The notes under the pieces: model-generated
Told to the model about the DNA's origin: nothing
Databases searched by the model: none
What the model saw: only the letters and a program-made list of their open reading frames with translations
Made by a program: the position numbers and the translations under genes
Shown here: piece by piece, positions 26,982-39,782 of the stretch
Layout: every line of letters begins with the position of its first letter
Numbering within the stretch: position 1 is the stretch's first letter
Assembly: GCF_016908515.1 (NCBI RefSeq)
Contig: NZ_JAFBEA010000006.1
Location: 124,001-188,000, forward strand
DNA from: Virgibacillus halotolerans
GTDB taxonomy: Bacteria > Bacillota > Bacilli > Bacillales > Amphibacillaceae
Direction of reading: 5' to 3'
Length of the DNA: 64,000 nt

Positions 26982-27296
26982 TTGCAGGAAATTACGAATG
27001 AACAATTAAAAAAAGGGGATTATCTACTCTTTATTTATTCTCCATTTTGTGGGACATGTCATGTAGCGCGCTCGATGCTGGAAAAGATTGAATCCGTTCA
27101 TCATGAAAACATATTTGTTGAAATGAACGCTTCTTTATATCCAGATTTCATGCAGGATAATCAAATTGAAAGTGTTCCATGTTTGTTAATCATGCAGGAT
27201 AATGAAATCAAGGAAAAAGTGTATGCTTTTCGATCAATAGCAAATATTTACAATTACTTATTGTCCTATAAACCGGCACTGTTCGCTAAAAGCTAG
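26982..27296 (+). CDS. yusE: Thioredoxin-like protein YusE
   Basis: A 104-residue thioredoxin-fold protein. The redox motif is FCGTCHVA near residues 22-29 (CxxC), followed by the cis-proline-type segment ESVPCLLIM. No signal peptide, so a cytosolic thiol-disulfide role is inferred. I choose TTG at 26982 because GGGTGG precedes it by about five bases; the frame is also open to a GTG at 26973 lying within that site. Gene order matches B. subtilis yusE. Confidence 0.85.
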   Translation: MQEITNEQLKKGDYLLFIYSPFCGTCHVARSMLEKIESVHHENIFVEMNASLYPDFMQDNQIESVPCLLIMQDNEIKEKVYAFRSIANIYNYLLSYKPALFAKS

Positions 27297-27362
27297 CTTC
27301 GTTTGACACGTTAAATACATCATGCTATTATATGATCTATCCATTTAAAATGAATAAAGTAA

Positions 27363-27531
27363 TCTCTTATCCTGAGTGGTGGAGGGACTGGCCCTATGAA
27401 ACCGCGGCAACCTTCAAACGTTATTTGTTTGAAAGGTGCCAATTCCAGCAAAGTATTGTTTGCTTTGGCAGATGAGGGAACGTGAAGATATGAATAAACG
27501 TCTTTCTGTTCTCTTACAGAAAGACGTTTTC
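27363..27531 (+). ncRNA. SAM-I (S-box) riboswitch with terminator
   Basis: Canonical S-box elements in order: CTTATC ... GAGTGGTGGAGGGA, CTGGCCCTATGAAACC, GGCAACC, a variable hairpin, GGTGCCAATTCC, and closing GATGAG near 27480. A perfect 14-bp terminator stem AAACGTCTTTCTGT / ACAGAAAGACGTTT follows at 27496-27529 with a T-rich tail. High S-adenosylmethionine would switch off the downstream metNPQ genes. Confidence 0.96.
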
Positions 27532-27585
27532 CTATTTAATCGGCTTATTTTTAATTGTTTGCAGAATTTTAGAGGAGGATTTATT

Positions 27586-28617
27586 GTGATTTCAATTGAA
27601 GGGTTAAGCAAGTATTATACATCGAAAAAGAATCAAATTGCAGCTGTAGATGATTTGACCCTTAATATCAAGGAAGGCGAAATATTCGGTGTGATCGGTT
27701 ATAGCGGTGCAGGAAAAAGTACATTTTTGCGTTTATTGAACCGATTGGAAGAACCATCGAAAGGGCGCATTGTTATTGACCAACAGGAAATAACTGCTTT
27801 AAACTCAAAACGGTTACGTCTGGCACGACAAGAAATTGGAATGGTCTTCCAACATTTTAATTTACTATGGTCACGTACAGTGAAGGATAATATCGCTTTT
27901 CCTTTAGAGATAGCAGGCTTTTCCAAGGCAGAACGGGACGAACGTGTTCATGAATTAATTGAACTGGTCGGACTTTCGGATAGGGAGCATGCATACCCAT
28001 CCCAGCTTAGTGGTGGTCAGAAACAGCGAGTCGGAATTGCCCGAGCACTAGCAAACAATCCGAACGTATTACTATGTGACGAAGCAACATCGGCTTTAGA
28101 TCCAGAAACGACGAATGCCATTCTCGATCTATTAGTTAATATTAATGAAAAATTAGGTCTGACAATTATCCTGATTACCCATGAAATGCATGTTATTCGT
28201 AAAATTTGTAATCGAGTTGCAGTGATGGAAAATGGTAAGGTTGTCGAACAGGGTGATGTGCTTGATGTGTTCTTACACCCAAAACAGCGTGTAACAAAGC
28301 GCTTTGTAGAACAGGTAATGGGTGTGGATGATGAAGACGATGGTGTCTCCCATTTAATTCATACGTATGATCATGGTAAGATTCTTCGCCTGCATTTTAT
28401 TGGAGAAACAACGAATCAGGCATTAATTAGTCAAGTAGCGAAAAAGTTTGCGATAGACATAAATATACTGCAAGGAAAAATAACGCAAACCCAGCGTGGG
28501 GCATATGGAACATTATTTGTTCAGATCGAAGGGGAAAATGAAGAGGTTAATAAGGCAGTGACATTTATAAGTGATGAAACCTCTGTAGAAGTGGAGGTTA
28601 TCCGAGATGCTAACTGA
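27586..28617 (+). CDS. metN: Methionine ABC transporter ATP-binding protein MetN
   Basis: A 343-residue ABC ATPase for D/L-methionine import. Walker A is GYSGAGKST, the signature is LSGGQKQR, Walker B is LLCDEATSALDP, and the C-terminal NIL domain (about 265-343) senses methionine. GTG at 27586 is preceded by AGAGGAGG at seven bases; the longer open frame runs back into the riboswitch and is not coding. The 3' end overlaps metP by 11 bases. Controlled by the SAM-I riboswitch. Confidence 0.95.
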   Translation: MISIEGLSKYYTSKKNQIAAVDDLTLNIKEGEIFGVIGYSGAGKSTFLRLLNRLEEPSKGRIVIDQQEITALNSKRLRLARQEIGMVFQHFNLLWSRTVKDNIAFPLEIAGFSKAERDERVHELIELVGLSDREHAYPSQLSGGQKQRVGIARALANNPNVLLCDEATSALDPETTNAILDLLVNINEKLGLTIILITHEMHVIRKICNRVAVMENGKVVEQGDVLDVFLHPKQRVTKRFVEQVMGVDDEDDGVSHLIHTYDHGKILRLHFIGETTNQALISQVAKKFAIDINILQGKITQTQRGAYGTLFVQIEGENEEVNKAVTFISDETSVEVEVIRDAN

Positions 28618-29275
28618 TCTACTGTCTAATTTAGATATCAATGAATTAGTTGAGGCGACCTATGAAACATTTTATATGACATTAATGTCGTTAATTGGAA
28701 CAGTAATATTCGGTATTTTGTTAGGATTACTCTTATATCTGACTTCACGTGAAGGGATTTGGAAAAATAAATTTCTTAACATGATTACAGCTATAATTGT
28801 CAATGTGTTTAGAGCCATCCCATTTATCATTTTAATTTTACTGCTGTTTCCGTTTACAGATTTCCTAATAGGAACAATCCGTGGTCCTAATGCGGCATTA
28901 CCTGCATTAATCATCGGTTCTGCCCCGTTTTATGCAAGGCTCGTTGAGATCGCGTTAAAAGAAGTGGATAAAGGTGTTATCGAAGCGGCAAAAGCAATGG
29001 GAGCAAAAACAAGAACCATCATATTTCGGGTTCTGTTGCCAGAATCAATGCCAGCATTAGTTTCAGGAATCACCGTTACCGCTATCGCATTAATTGGTTA
29101 TACGGCAATGGCAGGTGTAATCGGTGCAGGTGGTTTAGGTGATTATGCATATTTCTTTGGATTCCAAAGACGCGATGTTGATATTGTGTTTGTTTGTACG
29201 GTAATCATTGTTATTATTGTATTTATTTTTCAGTTCATTGGAGATTTCATTTCAAATAAATTAGATAAAAGATAA
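28607..29275 (+). CDS. metP: Methionine ABC transporter permease MetP (MetI)
   Basis: A 222-residue permease with five hydrophobic helices and the ABC permease EAA loop (EAAKAMGAKTRTIIFRVLLP, about residues 126-145) that docks on MetN. The conserved IVNVFRAIPFIILIL segment is typical of MetI family members. The start overlaps metN; metQ follows 16 bases later. Confidence 0.94.
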   Translation: MLTDLLSNLDINELVEATYETFYMTLMSLIGTVIFGILLGLLLYLTSREGIWKNKFLNMITAIIVNVFRAIPFIILILLLFPFTDFLIGTIRGPNAALPALIIGSAPFYARLVEIALKEVDKGVIEAAKAMGAKTRTIIFRVLLPESMPALVSGITVTAIALIGYTAMAGVIGAGGLGDYAYFFGFQRRDVDIVFVCTVIIVIIVFIFQFIGDFISNKLDKR

Positions 29276-29291
29276 TAAGGAGAATACAAAG

Positions 29292-30119
29292 ATGAAAAAA
29301 ATAGCAGCTTATGTATCTATATTGTTTGTTTTAATTTTGGCGGCATGTGGTGGTTCCAATACAGATGAGAATTCAGATGAAAAAGAAATTAAAATTGGTG
29401 CATCTAGTACCCCACATGCGGAAATTTTAGAGGAAGCAAAACCATTGCTTGAAGCGGAAGGAATTACATTAGATATTAAGAAATATCAGGATTATGTTTT
29501 TCCTAATGATGACTTAGAAAGCGGCGAGCTTGACGCAAACTTTTTCCAACATATCCCATATTTAGAAACAACAATTGAAGATACTGGTTATGATCTTGAT
29601 TATATCGATGGGATTCATATTGAGCCAATGGGTATTTACTCCAAAGACATAGCTAGTATAGATGATATCAAGGATGGAACAGAAGTGATTTTAAGTCGTT
29701 CTGTTGCAGACCATGGCCGTGTTTTGGCTTTGTTTGAAAAAGAAGGACTCATTAAGTTAGATAAAGATGTGGACAAGGTGTCCGCTACAGTGAAAGATAT
29801 TGTTGATAATCCAAAGAACTTAACATTCTCCGCTGATGTTGATGCAGCAACATTACCTGAACTGTACAGCAAAGAGGATAATGTATTAGTTGCAATCAAT
29901 ACAAACTATGCAATTGATGCTGATTTAAATCCTTTAGAGGATGCATTGATAATAGAAGGGGATGAATCCCCGTATGTGAATGTTATTGCAGTTCGTTCAG
30001 AAGATAAAGATAATGAGGCATTGAACACACTTGTAGATGTACTGCATTCAGATGAAATACAGCAATTTATTGAAGAAACGTATGATGGCGCGATTGTTCC
30101 TGTCGGCGGAAACGATTAA
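29292..30119 (+). CDS. metQ: Methionine-binding lipoprotein MetQ
   Basis: A 275-residue lipoprotein of the NlpA family that captures methionine at the cell surface. The lipobox LILAACGG places the lipidated cysteine near residue 19. Conserved segments include IKIGASSTPHAEIL, DYVFPNDDLESGELDANFFQH and PYVNVIAVR. AAGGAG precedes the ATG. Last gene of the SAM-riboswitch operon. Confidence 0.95.
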   Translation: MKKIAAYVSILFVLILAACGGSNTDENSDEKEIKIGASSTPHAEILEEAKPLLEAEGITLDIKKYQDYVFPNDDLESGELDANFFQHIPYLETTIEDTGYDLDYIDGIHIEPMGIYSKDIASIDDIKDGTEVILSRSVADHGRVLALFEKEGLIKLDKDVDKVSATVKDIVDNPKNLTFSADVDAATLPELYSKEDNVLVAINTNYAIDADLNPLEDALIIEGDESPYVNVIAVRSEDKDNEALNTLVDVLHSDEIQQFIEETYDGAIVPVGGND

Positions 30120-30330
30120 TTTTTAGTGAATATGGCGTAAAATACAGTATATGCGAGTAATTCGTTCTATGTTAATGAACTGGTAAATCAATCCGCATTG
30201 AATTACAGCTCACGGGCTTTAGTGATGAATAACACGTTTATAACCAGATTGTAATGGGAATCGTCCCTATGTTAGTCTTAATGTGGTAGACAAATTGAAA
30301 GGATGATTCACTATTATTAGTGGGATAAAA

Positions 30331-30501
30331 ATGAACTACACTCCAGAGATGGAGAAAGCAATGCAACAATCGCATAAAATGGGTTATGCGGAGTATGCGA
30401 GAAATCTGGATAATCAGATTGCCGTAGAGAAAAAACGACAGCGAGAATATGAACAATGTAAATTCTTAGTAGCTGATTTAGAAAATAGTGTTATAAAATA
30501 A
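30331..30501 (+). CDS. Small hypothetical protein
   Basis: A 56-residue frame with an ATG start and a modest GTGGGA ribosome site. The product is hydrophilic and helical (YTPEMEKAMQQSHKMGYAEY then a charged NQIAVEKKRQREYEQ segment), with one cysteine, and no membrane helix. It is followed immediately by a terminator, which supports it being a real transcription unit. I do not recognise a family. Confidence 0.55.
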   Translation: MNYTPEMEKAMQQSHKMGYAEYARNLDNQIAVEKKRQREYEQCKFLVADLENSVIK

Positions 30502-30508
30502 AAAAAGA

Positions 30509-30546
30509 CAGTGCTGATGTTCCTGAAATGGGACATCAGTATTTTT
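30509..30546 (+). terminator. Terminator after the small hypothetical gene
   Basis: Stem GCTGATGTTCC / GGGACATCAGT with one mismatch and a T5 tail. Confidence 0.85.
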
Positions 30547-30755
30547 GTTAAGCGTAATTAATAAATTATGAATATCAATAGTATGAATCAATTACTACCA
30601 GTAATTTCATGCATTCTATTGGCATAACCCGCCATTAGTCTAAAAGAGTTGATAATTAATTAAAAATGCTTTAAGATTGTAATGAGAATAAGTTGAGAAT
30701 GAATGCAACTTTCATTCTGAAATATACAACTACAATAGTATTTGGAGGTATTAAT

Positions 30756-31541
30756 ATGGCAGGGTCAACACTAGTAATTAAGAATCTTCATGTGTCAATT
30801 GAAGGTAATGAAATATTAAAAGGCGTAAACCTTACAATAAACGGTGGCGAATTCCATGTAATCATGGGACCAAACGGTACAGGGAAATCGACATTAGCTT
30901 CAGCAATTATGGGGCATCCTCATTATGAGATAACAGAAGGAAGCATTCATATTGATGGTAAGGATGTATTGGAAATGGAAGTAGACGAGCGTGCTCGTGC
31001 AGGTCTATTCTTAGGCATGCAATATCCAAGTGAAATCAGTGGTGTAACAACATCCGACTTCCTTCGATCTTCTATCAATGCGCGACGTGAAGAAGGCGAC
31101 GAAATTTCTTTAATGAAATTTATTAAAGAAATGGATGCGACTTTGGATTTCTTGGAAATTGACAAAAACATGGCACAGCGCTATTTAAACGAAGGCTTCT
31201 CAGGTGGAGAGAAAAAACGTAACGAAATTCTGCAATTAATGCTATTGAAACCTGAAATTGCAATCTTGGATGAAATTGATTCAGGACTGGATATTGATGC
31301 ATTAAAAGTAGTATCTAAAGGAATTAATAAAATGCGTGACGAAAACTTTGGTTGCTTAATCATTACGCATTATCAGCGTTTACTAAACTATATTACACCA
31401 GACAATGTTCACGTTATGATGCAAGGGCGCGTTGTTAAATCCGGTGGTCCGGAATTGGCACAACGTCTGGAAGCAGAAGGTTATGAGTGGATTAAAGAAG
31501 AACTTGGTATTGAGGACGAAACTGTAGGTCAAAATGCGTAA
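30756..31541 (+). CDS. sufC: Fe-S assembly ATPase SufC
   Basis: A 261-residue ABC-type ATPase partner of SufB and SufD in iron-sulfur cluster assembly. Walker A is GPNGTGKST, the signature region LNEGFSGGEKKRNEI, and Walker B AILDEIDSGLD. ATG at 30756 has GGAGG six to seven bases upstream; the frame is open further upstream without a ribosome site. First gene of sufCDSUB, the main essential Fe-S system of Bacillus. The products are needed by the Fe-S enzymes PreT and PreA encoded further on. Confidence 0.96.
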   Translation: MAGSTLVIKNLHVSIEGNEILKGVNLTINGGEFHVIMGPNGTGKSTLASAIMGHPHYEITEGSIHIDGKDVLEMEVDERARAGLFLGMQYPSEISGVTTSDFLRSSINARREEGDEISLMKFIKEMDATLDFLEIDKNMAQRYLNEGFSGGEKKRNEILQLMLLKPEIAILDEIDSGLDIDALKVVSKGINKMRDENFGCLIITHYQRLLNYITPDNVHVMMQGRVVKSGGPELAQRLEAEGYEWIKEELGIEDETVGQNA

Positions 31542-31558
31542 TTGTTAGGAGGGATAGT

Positions 31559-34507
<2,949 letters not shown>

Positions 34508-34597
34508 TATGCCAATGGATTACCGTACGAAATTGTTATAAAGCTGTTTTACAGCAAAGATAAGCATGTACGAATATCTAATAGGAGGTTTTTAATC

Positions 34598-35995
34598 ATG
34601 GCAAAAGAAATACCTGAAATGGAAGGCTATGAATATGGTTTCCACGATAAAGACGTTTCTGTTTTCCGTACAGAAAGAGGCTTGACAAAAAAAGTTGTTG
34701 AGGAAATTTCACGGATGAAAGATGAACCGGAATGGATGCTTGAAAAACGTCTAAAAGCATTAGAAATATTTTACAGCATGCCAATGCCACAATGGGGCGG
34801 CGATTTGTCGGAACTTGATTTTGATGAAATCGTTTATTATGTGAAGCCTTCAGAGAAACAAGGTAGAACATGGGATGAGGTACCTGCTGAGATTAAGGAA
34901 ACATTTGATAAGTTAGGTATCCCGGAAGCAGAACAAAAGTATCTATCTGGTGTTTCTGCACAATATGAATCAGAGGTTGTATACCAAAGCCTTGAAAAGG
35001 ATTTGGAAAAACAAGGAATTATTTTTAGTGATACAGATTCAGCACTGAGAGATCATGAAGAACTTTTCAGGGAATACTTTGGTAAAGTTATTCCAGCGGC
35101 AGATAATAAGTTCTCTGCATTAAACACTGCTGTATGGTCTGGTGGTTCATTCATTTATATACCAAAAGGCATTCATACTACAGCACCGTTACAGGCGTAT
35201 TTCCGTATCAACTCGGAAAACATGGGACAGTTTGAAAGAACACTAATTATTGTTGATGAAGGTGCTTCCGTACATTATGTAGAAGGTTGTACCGCACCCG
35301 TATTTACAACAAACTCTTTGCATAGTGCGGTTGTTGAAATCTTTGTTAAAAAAGACGCATATTGCCGTTATACGACGATTCAAAACTGGGCTAATAACGT
35401 GTATAACTTGGTTACAAAACGGGCGATTTGTGATGCAAATGCTACGATGGAATGGATCGACGGGAATATGGGCTCTAAACTTACCATGAAATATCCTTCT
35501 GTTCTATTAAGAGGTGAAGGTTCACGTGGTAATACGATCTCGATTGCGATTGCTGGAGCAGGTCAGCACCAGGATGCAGGCGCGAAAATGCATCACCTTG
35601 CACCAAACACATCATCATCGATTGTGTCGAAATCTGTTTCGAAAAAAGGTGGTAAAGTATCTTACCGTGGTATTGTTGAATTTGGCCGTAAAGCAGATGG
35701 CGCACGTTCCAATATCGAATGTGATACGTTAATCATGGATAATCAATCCACATCAGATACAATTCCGTACAATGAAATTTATAATGACAATATTTCATTG
35801 GAGCATGAAGCAAAAGTATCGAAAGTTTCCGAAGAACAATTATTCTACCTGATGAGTAGAGGACTTGGTGAACAAGAAGCAACAGATATGATTGTAATGG
35901 GCTTTATCGAACCATTTACAAAAGAACTGCCAATGGAATATGCCGTTGAGATGAATAGACTTATTAAAATGGAAATGGAAGGCTCTATTGGTTAA
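34598..35995 (+). CDS. sufB: Fe-S assembly scaffold protein SufB
   Basis: A 465-residue SufBD-family scaffold core protein. The conserved segments [27 protein letters not shown] and the C-terminal [32 protein letters not shown] are typical. AGGAGG lies seven to eight bases before the ATG. Last gene of the suf operon, 90 bases after sufU, with a strong terminator behind it. Confidence 0.96.
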   Translation: MAKEIPEMEGYEYGFHDKDVSVFRTERGLTKKVVEEISRMKDEPEWMLEKRLKALEIFYSMPMPQWGGDLSELDFDEIVYYVKPSEKQGRTWDEVPAEIKETFDKLGIPEAEQKYLSGVSAQYESEVVYQSLEKDLEKQGIIFSDTDSALRDHEELFREYFGKVIPAADNKFSALNTAVWSGGSFIYIPKGIHTTAPLQAYFRINSENMGQFERTLIIVDEGASVHYVEGCTAPVFTTNSLHSAVVEIFVKKDAYCRYTTIQNWANNVYNLVTKRAICDANATMEWIDGNMGSKLTMKYPSVLLRGEGSRGNTISIAIAGAGQHQDAGAKMHHLAPNTSSSIVSKSVSKKGGKVSYRGIVEFGRKADGARSNIECDTLIMDNQSTSDTIPYNEIYNDNISLEHEAKVSKVSEEQLFYLMSRGLGEQEATDMIVMGFIEPFTKELPMEYAVEMNRLIKMEMEGSIG

Positions 35996-36002
35996 ACTCT
36001 TT

Positions 36003-36038
36003 AAACCCTCGCCACAACAACGTTTGTGGCGAGGGTTT
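36003..36038 (+). terminator. Terminator of the suf operon
   Basis: Perfect 15-bp stem AAACCCTCGCCACAA / TTGTGGCGAGGGTTT. Confidence 0.9.
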
Positions 36039-36247
36039 TATTATATCAACTAACGTCTTCAAAACAAACTACTTTACTCTCTGTATCAATTGTATTTAGC
36101 GCTTAACCCCAAGTACAATAGCCTCAAACGATCCTAATTCCAGTCCTATAGTTTCCCTAAAGCGAGCTCAAGTCGCTAAATTGTCTATCTTCATAAGTAT
36201 TTGGCTAAATACTTCCTACTTAATATTTTTTCTTGTCATTGCGTAAC

Positions 36248-36309
36248 ATGTAAGCGTTTTAATATTTAACGTTTTGTCTAAAGAATTACAAGTATTCTTC
36301 AATTAAAAT
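36248..36309 (+). promoter_or_regulatory. Promoter P1 of the pyrimidine catabolic island
   Basis: A cre-like ATGTAAGCGTTTTAA (36248-36262; one mismatch to WTGNAANCGNWNNCW) is followed by TTTAAC-GTTT-TGTCTAA (36265-36281) and, 22 bases on, the -10 hexamer TAAAAT (36304-36309). No -35 hexamer is evident. The same layout occurs at 39523-39585 and, without the upstream cre, at 48793-48837. The surrounding 36041-36578 region holds no recognised gene. Confidence 0.7.
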
Positions 36310-36578
36310 GATAAATAAAACTTAGTATATTACTTAGGTTGGAGGAAGAATGAAGGTAATGAAATAATAGATCAGATCGTGCCGTTAAGGATGCTTCACC
36401 ATTACGGAGGGGACATACTTCGTTAGCCCGTCAATATAATAGTAATCAGGGGAAAATAAAAGTTTCGTAATTGAAAGTGATACAGATGTATTGGAACAGC
36501 CAGATTGTAATTATTCGTAAATTAGACTTACGGTAATGTTATTTAGTGATGTCGATATTAACAAGGGGGTCTACCAAT

Positions 36579-37841
36579 TTGGAAATCAATCTGGACCGAA
36601 TGAGAAACGACTTTTCGGCAATTGTCAGTTTTACAAAAACACCAAACCATGGTTGTACACGGTTTTCTTATAGTAATGAAGATAGACAAGTAAGGGATTA
36701 TCTTTTATTACAAATGCAGGGACTTGGTCTTTCCATAAAAGTAGACGCTATTGGAAATATTAGAGCAATCTACGGTGAGGAAATTGATAAACCCTCCATC
36801 ATGATCGGCTCCCACATCGATACCGTGGAGAATGGTGGGAAATATGGTGGGTTGACTGGTGTTTTGGTAGCTTTAGAGATTATTAGGGTGTTAAAAGAAG
36901 AACAGGTAACACTAAGCCGCTCGGTTGAATTGATTATTTTTGCCGAAGAGGAGGGCTCCAATTTCGGTATTACGATGCTTGGAAGCAAGGTACTGACTGG
37001 AAAGTATGGAATAGCGGATCTCCAATCTATCAGAAATGGGGAGGGTGATTCTGCTTATGATGTTGCAAAAAGATTTGGGCTTGATATTGAGTCTGCTGAA
37101 AAGGATGTTCTTGAAGAAGAGGAAGTCAATGCGATGATTGAGCTCCATATTGAGCAAGGGGCAGTACTTGAGACGCTGAACAAATCGGTTGGTATTGTAC
37201 AAGCAATTGCAGGAATGAAAACATTTAAAGTTACCTTGGAGGGCGACTCCAATCATGCAGGGACAACACCAATGGATTTAAGACAGGATCCATTATCAGG
37301 AGCTGGAAACATCATCTCCTATATCCAGAGAATAGCAAAAACTGTTGCCTTACCAACAACGGTTGCCACTGTTGGTAAAATAATTTGTGAGCCAAATATG
37401 CCGAATGTCATCCCACAGCGTGTGGTGTTCTTTGTGGATGTGAGGGATGTTGAGACAAAGGGAATCGACCTCGTTGTCGATAGGCTGATTGAAAAGTTAA
37501 ACGCCGTGGCTGCTGAAGATAAACTTCAATGTAAGATTGAATTGATTGGTGCATCTGACCCTGTCAAACTTTCATCCAGAATCGTTCAGGCGATTGAAGA
37601 AACAGCAAGCGAATATGGCTATAACTATTTGAAAATGAACAGTGGTGCTGTTCACGATGCGGCGATGATGACGGACGTAACCGATGTGGGAATGATTTTT
37701 ATTCCAAGTATGGGAGGAAAAAGTCACTGCCCTGAAGAATATACAAGGGAGAAAGATATCAAATCGGGAGGTGATTTATTACTTCAGACAGTAATAAAAT
37801 TAGCTGTAAAGAGAAAGAAAACAAATCGGACATCAAGTTAA
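36579..37841 (+). CDS. M20 family hydantoinase/carbamoylase (N-carbamoyl-amino-acid hydrolase), copy 1
   Basis: A 420-residue zinc-dependent amidohydrolase (Zn_dep hydantoinase/carbamoylase family: beta-ureidopropionase, L-carbamoylase, allantoate amidohydrolase). Metal-ligand motifs are GSHIDTVENGGKYGG, EEEGSNFG, ELHIEQGAVLE and a C-terminal SGAVHDAA; NHAGTTPMDLR is the dimer-interface substrate motif. It would remove the carbamoyl group from N-carbamoyl-beta-alanine or a related amino acid. TTG at 36579 is preceded by AAGGGGG at about nine bases. Directly upstream of a dihydropyrimidinase on the same transcript. Confidence 0.87.
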   Translation: MEINLDRMRNDFSAIVSFTKTPNHGCTRFSYSNEDRQVRDYLLLQMQGLGLSIKVDAIGNIRAIYGEEIDKPSIMIGSHIDTVENGGKYGGLTGVLVALEIIRVLKEEQVTLSRSVELIIFAEEEGSNFGITMLGSKVLTGKYGIADLQSIRNGEGDSAYDVAKRFGLDIESAEKDVLEEEEVNAMIELHIEQGAVLETLNKSVGIVQAIAGMKTFKVTLEGDSNHAGTTPMDLRQDPLSGAGNIISYIQRIAKTVALPTTVATVGKIICEPNMPNVIPQRVVFFVDVRDVETKGIDLVVDRLIEKLNAVAAEDKLQCKIELIGASDPVKLSSRIVQAIEETASEYGYNYLKMNSGAVHDAAMMTDVTDVGMIFIPSMGGKSHCPEEYTREKDIKSGGDLLLQTVIKLAVKRKKTNRTSS

Positions 37842-37871
37842 GCATTCACAAATATTCGGAGGAGGATATAC

Positions 37872-39299
37872 ATGCGTACATTAATTAAAAACGGAACGAT
37901 TGTAACCGCTATCGATGAATTTGTTGGAGATGTATTGGTTGAGGGAGAAAAAATAATTGCTGTCGGGGCACAGTTAGACACGACTGCTGAGGAGATCGTT
38001 GATGCGAAAGGGAAATATGTGCTTCCAGGCGGGGTCGATCAACACGTTCATTATTCCTTTGAATTTAAAGGAGAACGGGTAAGAGGGTTTGAAACCTCCA
38101 ATGCAGCAGTTGCCGGTGGAACTACTACTGTTGTTGAATTTGTGAATCAGGAACAGGGCAAGGGAATGGCAGATACCATTTTTGATATGGATAAAAATGA
38201 AGTGTCTCATAAGGCCATGGCTGACTATTCATATCATGCTGTTGTATGTGATCCAGTGGATAAAACTTTTGAGGAAATTGCGGATTTGCCTCGGAGGGGT
38301 ATTTCCACTGTTAAATTGTTTATGGCTTATAAAGGAATGCCATTTCATAGTGATGATGAAGCCCTTTACAAAGCATTAAAAGCTGCAAAGGAAGCCGGCG
38401 TCACAGTGATGGTTCATTGTGAGAATGCAGATGTGATTGACCATCTTCAAAGAAAACTGGTATCTGAGGGTAAGACAGATCCGTCTTACCATGCAGTATC
38501 TAGACCAGCAAGGGTAGAACTAGAGGCAACGCAACGTGTGATCAATCTGGCAGCTATGGTAGAGGCTCCTGTGTACATTGTCCATGTCACAGCTAAAAAT
38601 GTGATGGAAGCCATTCGAACTGCCAAAAATGAAGGGTTGCCAGTTTATGGAGAAACTTGTGTCCAATATCTGATGCTTGATGAAGATGATTTAGCTAAAC
38701 CAAATTTCGAAGGGGCTAAATATGTAATGTCACCAGCATTACGGACTAAAGCCGACCAGGAAGCATTATGGGAAGCGGTTGATAATGGCTGGCTAAACGC
38801 CATCAGTACAGATCATTGCGGATTTGATTGGGAATCACAAAAACATATGGGCGTCGATGATTTTACTAATATACCAAATGGAGCACCAGGAGTAGAAAAC
38901 CGCTTGGCTATTCTATGGACGTATGGTGTGAACGCCGGAAAGATTTCTAGGCAGCGATTTGTCGATTTATTCGCAACGACTCCAGCAAAAAACATGGGAA
39001 TAGATCATTGCAAGGGACATATTGGTGTTGGCATGGATGCGGATATTGTATTATATGACCCTAATGGATCGTCCATTATTTCAAATGAAAATAGTTTGCA
39101 CGGTGTGGATTATAATACATTTGAAGGGTACAAACAGGAAGGAAAAGTGGATAAAGTATTCCTTCGCGGCAAACTTGTAGTTGACGATGGTGAATTTATT
39201 GGTGAGAAAGGAGATGGAAATTTTATTCCCGGAAAACCTTATGGCCTATGTTTTAATGAAACAAAGCCAACGAAGAAATTGGATAATTCGAGAATTTAA
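37872..39299 (+). CDS. Dihydropyrimidinase/D-hydantoinase, copy 1
   Basis: A 475-residue cyclic amidohydrolase that opens dihydrouracil, dihydrothymine or hydantoin rings. The metal-binding motif is DQHVHYSFEF near residue 58, a variant of the usual DPHTH. The carbamylated lysine is in TVKLFMAYKG near 150, and further ligands are in MVHCENADVI, VHVTAKNV and STDHCGFDW. AGGAGG lies about seven bases before the ATG; it follows the carbamoylase by 30 bases. Island copy 2 is at 42517-43941. Confidence 0.9.
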   Translation: MRTLIKNGTIVTAIDEFVGDVLVEGEKIIAVGAQLDTTAEEIVDAKGKYVLPGGVDQHVHYSFEFKGERVRGFETSNAAVAGGTTTVVEFVNQEQGKGMADTIFDMDKNEVSHKAMADYSYHAVVCDPVDKTFEEIADLPRRGISTVKLFMAYKGMPFHSDDEALYKALKAAKEAGVTVMVHCENADVIDHLQRKLVSEGKTDPSYHAVSRPARVELEATQRVINLAAMVEAPVYIVHVTAKNVMEAIRTAKNEGLPVYGETCVQYLMLDEDDLAKPNFEGAKYVMSPALRTKADQEALWEAVDNGWLNAISTDHCGFDWESQKHMGVDDFTNIPNGAPGVENRLAILWTYGVNAGKISRQRFVDLFATTPAKNMGIDHCKGHIGVGMDADIVLYDPNGSSIISNENSLHGVDYNTFEGYKQEGKVDKVFLRGKLVVDDGEFIGEKGDGNFIPGKPYGLCFNETKPTKKLDNSRI

Positions 39300-39407
39300 G
39301 TTTATCTCAAAATGATGTAAACTTTATAGTAATATTTATCGTTTAGCTAATATTTATACTTATACAATTATCATATCAAAATTAACCTGATAAAACATAT
39401 TAAATAT

Positions 39408-39451
39408 AGAGTCCCATAAAAAGGCAATCCTTTGTTTATTTATGGGACTCT
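39408..39451 (+). terminator. Hairpin after dihydropyrimidinase copy 1
   Basis: Perfect 13-bp stem AGAGTCCCATAAA / TTTATGGGACTCT with an 18-base loop. No T run follows, so the role in termination is uncertain. Confidence 0.55.
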
Positions 39452-39522
39452 AGGCTATGTTCAGTGGTTTACAAAATAAAAAGGATTTAAATCTGCTTTT
39501 AACAAATTTGAACAAGTTGTAT

Positions 39523-39585
39523 ATGTAAGCGCAATCATAATTTAACATTATGTCTAATGCGTAATATGTTCGGAAAATTTATAAT
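39523..39585 (+). promoter_or_regulatory. Promoter P2 of the pyrimidine catabolic island, with cre site
   Basis: ATGTAAGCGCAATCA (39523-39537) matches the CcpA cre consensus WTGNAANCGNWNNCW at every position. TTTAAC-ATTA-TGTCTAA follows at 39541-39557, then 22 bases, then TATAAT at 39580-39585. A hairpin (AGGTGAGAACC ... GGTTCACCT, 39596-39621) lies in the leader. The 5' leader to preT is about 190 bases. Confidence 0.78.
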
Positions 39586-39782
39586 AGTTCTTATGAGGTG
39601 AGAACCGCTTTTGGTTCACCTAAGTAGAAATTCGATCGGATTACTTTTAGGAGGTGATTTTCCAAGTTAAGGCCCGTAGAAGATCATATGCTTACTATTG
39701 GAATCAAAGCGTAAAGGATGTAGAAGGCAGTTTGATAAATTTTCTAGTTTTAACTCACGAAACCTGAAAAGGAGGTCTATCA

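Noticed and set aside
27436-27585. Open frame extending metN 50 codons upstream
   Set aside because: It runs through the 3' part of the SAM-I riboswitch and its terminator; GTG at 27586 has a perfect ribosome site.
30238-30456. Minus-strand frame of about 72 codons
   Set aside because: It lies antisense to the 30331-30501 gene, lacks a ribosome site and has low-complexity hydrophobic composition.
36362-36545. Long leader before carbamoylase copy 1 examined for a riboswitch
   Set aside because: No purine, guanidine, preQ1 or other aptamer core that I know could be matched; no terminator hairpin precedes the gene.
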